Part shown: in pieces, positions 63,992 to 64,000 of the stretch
How positions within the stretch are numbered: the first letter of the stretch is position 1
How the letters are laid out: every line of letters starts with the position of its first letter
Assembly: GCA_963974125.1 (NCBI GenBank)
Contig: CAXBCH010000018.1
Location: forward strand, 24,500-88,499
Reading direction: 5' to 3'
Origin: Haliea sp963974125
GTDB taxonomy: Bacteria; Pseudomonadota; Gammaproteobacteria; Pseudomonadales; Halieaceae
DNA: 64,000 bases
The notes under the pieces: model-generated
Seen by the model: the letters and a program-made list of their open reading frames with translations, nothing else
Told to the model about the DNA's origin: nothing
The model's database searches: none
Made by a program: the position numbers and the translations under genes

Positions 63992-64000
63992 GTTTGGTCA

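Overview
The window is GC-rich, tightly packed DNA with many 4-base ATGA/GTGA overlaps. Its gene content points to an aerobic, LPS-bearing gammaproteobacterium, probably a marine one of the Cellvibrionales/Halieaceae type. The class follows from Kdo/heptose LPS genes, RlmA, a full-length PlsB homologue, NnrU and TonB-dependent uptake. The family-level guess is inference from overall gene content. About 54 protein genes and one tRNA are supported. I see no insertion sequence, prophage or CRISPR array.

Layout. 0-6.9 kb: a putative metallopeptidase, a cupin, NnrU and RlmA, then a large periplasmic-sensor diguanylate cyclase broken by a single-base frameshift at a 6-nt homopolymer, then a DUF6165 protein. 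6.9-16.3 kb: an LPS core/lipid A block with a heptosyltransferase, Kdo kinase, a divergent second kinase, an O-antigen ligase-like protein, two glycosyltransferases, two LpxL-type acyltransferases and the Kdo transferase WaaA. 16.3-22.3 kb: a chalcone-isomerase-like/DUF2878 pair, an NTF2-like protein, and a polyamine-type catabolic set (permease, SpuC-like aminotransferase, PuuA-like glutamine synthetase). 22.5-28.3 kb: an exported beta-carbonic anhydrase, a TonB-dependent receptor, a TPR-sulfotransferase and a LuxR regulator. 28.3-31.7 kb: a glutarate module (LysR regulator, GcdH, class III CoA-transferase). 31.7-40.8 kb: a PagL-like lipid A deacylase, FAD oxidoreductase, alpha/beta hydrolase, EAL phosphodiesterase, OmpA-type lipoprotein, a 270-bp three-way-junction palindromic element, a Rieske oxygenase, an ADP/ATP-translocase-like carrier and an exported aldo/keto reductase.

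40.9-46.6 kb holds the most unusual cluster: an orphan periplasmic solute-binding protein, a membrane HAMP-PAS-GGDEF(degenerate)-EAL protein, a two-domain KaiC and a KaiB, apparently one transcription unit. It suggests a ligand-sensing, c-di-GMP-degrading branch coupled to a Kai-type ATPase/phosphoswitch without KaiA or a histidine kinase.

46.6-52.6 kb: PbpG-like endopeptidase and a phospholipid-entry operon (HAD-PlsC, PlsB, GpsA). 52.6-59.3 kb: an NTF2-like protein and an aa3-type cytochrome c oxidase operon whose subunit II carries two fused cytochrome c domains and which has two subunit III genes plus SCO. 59.3-64 kb: an AT-rich intergenic island with an orphan terminator, a transmembrane Ser/Thr kinase, a lipoprotein hydrolase and a caspase-fold lipoprotein that has lost both catalytic residues, ending in a REP-like palindrome and tRNA-Val(GAC) with its own promoter and terminator.
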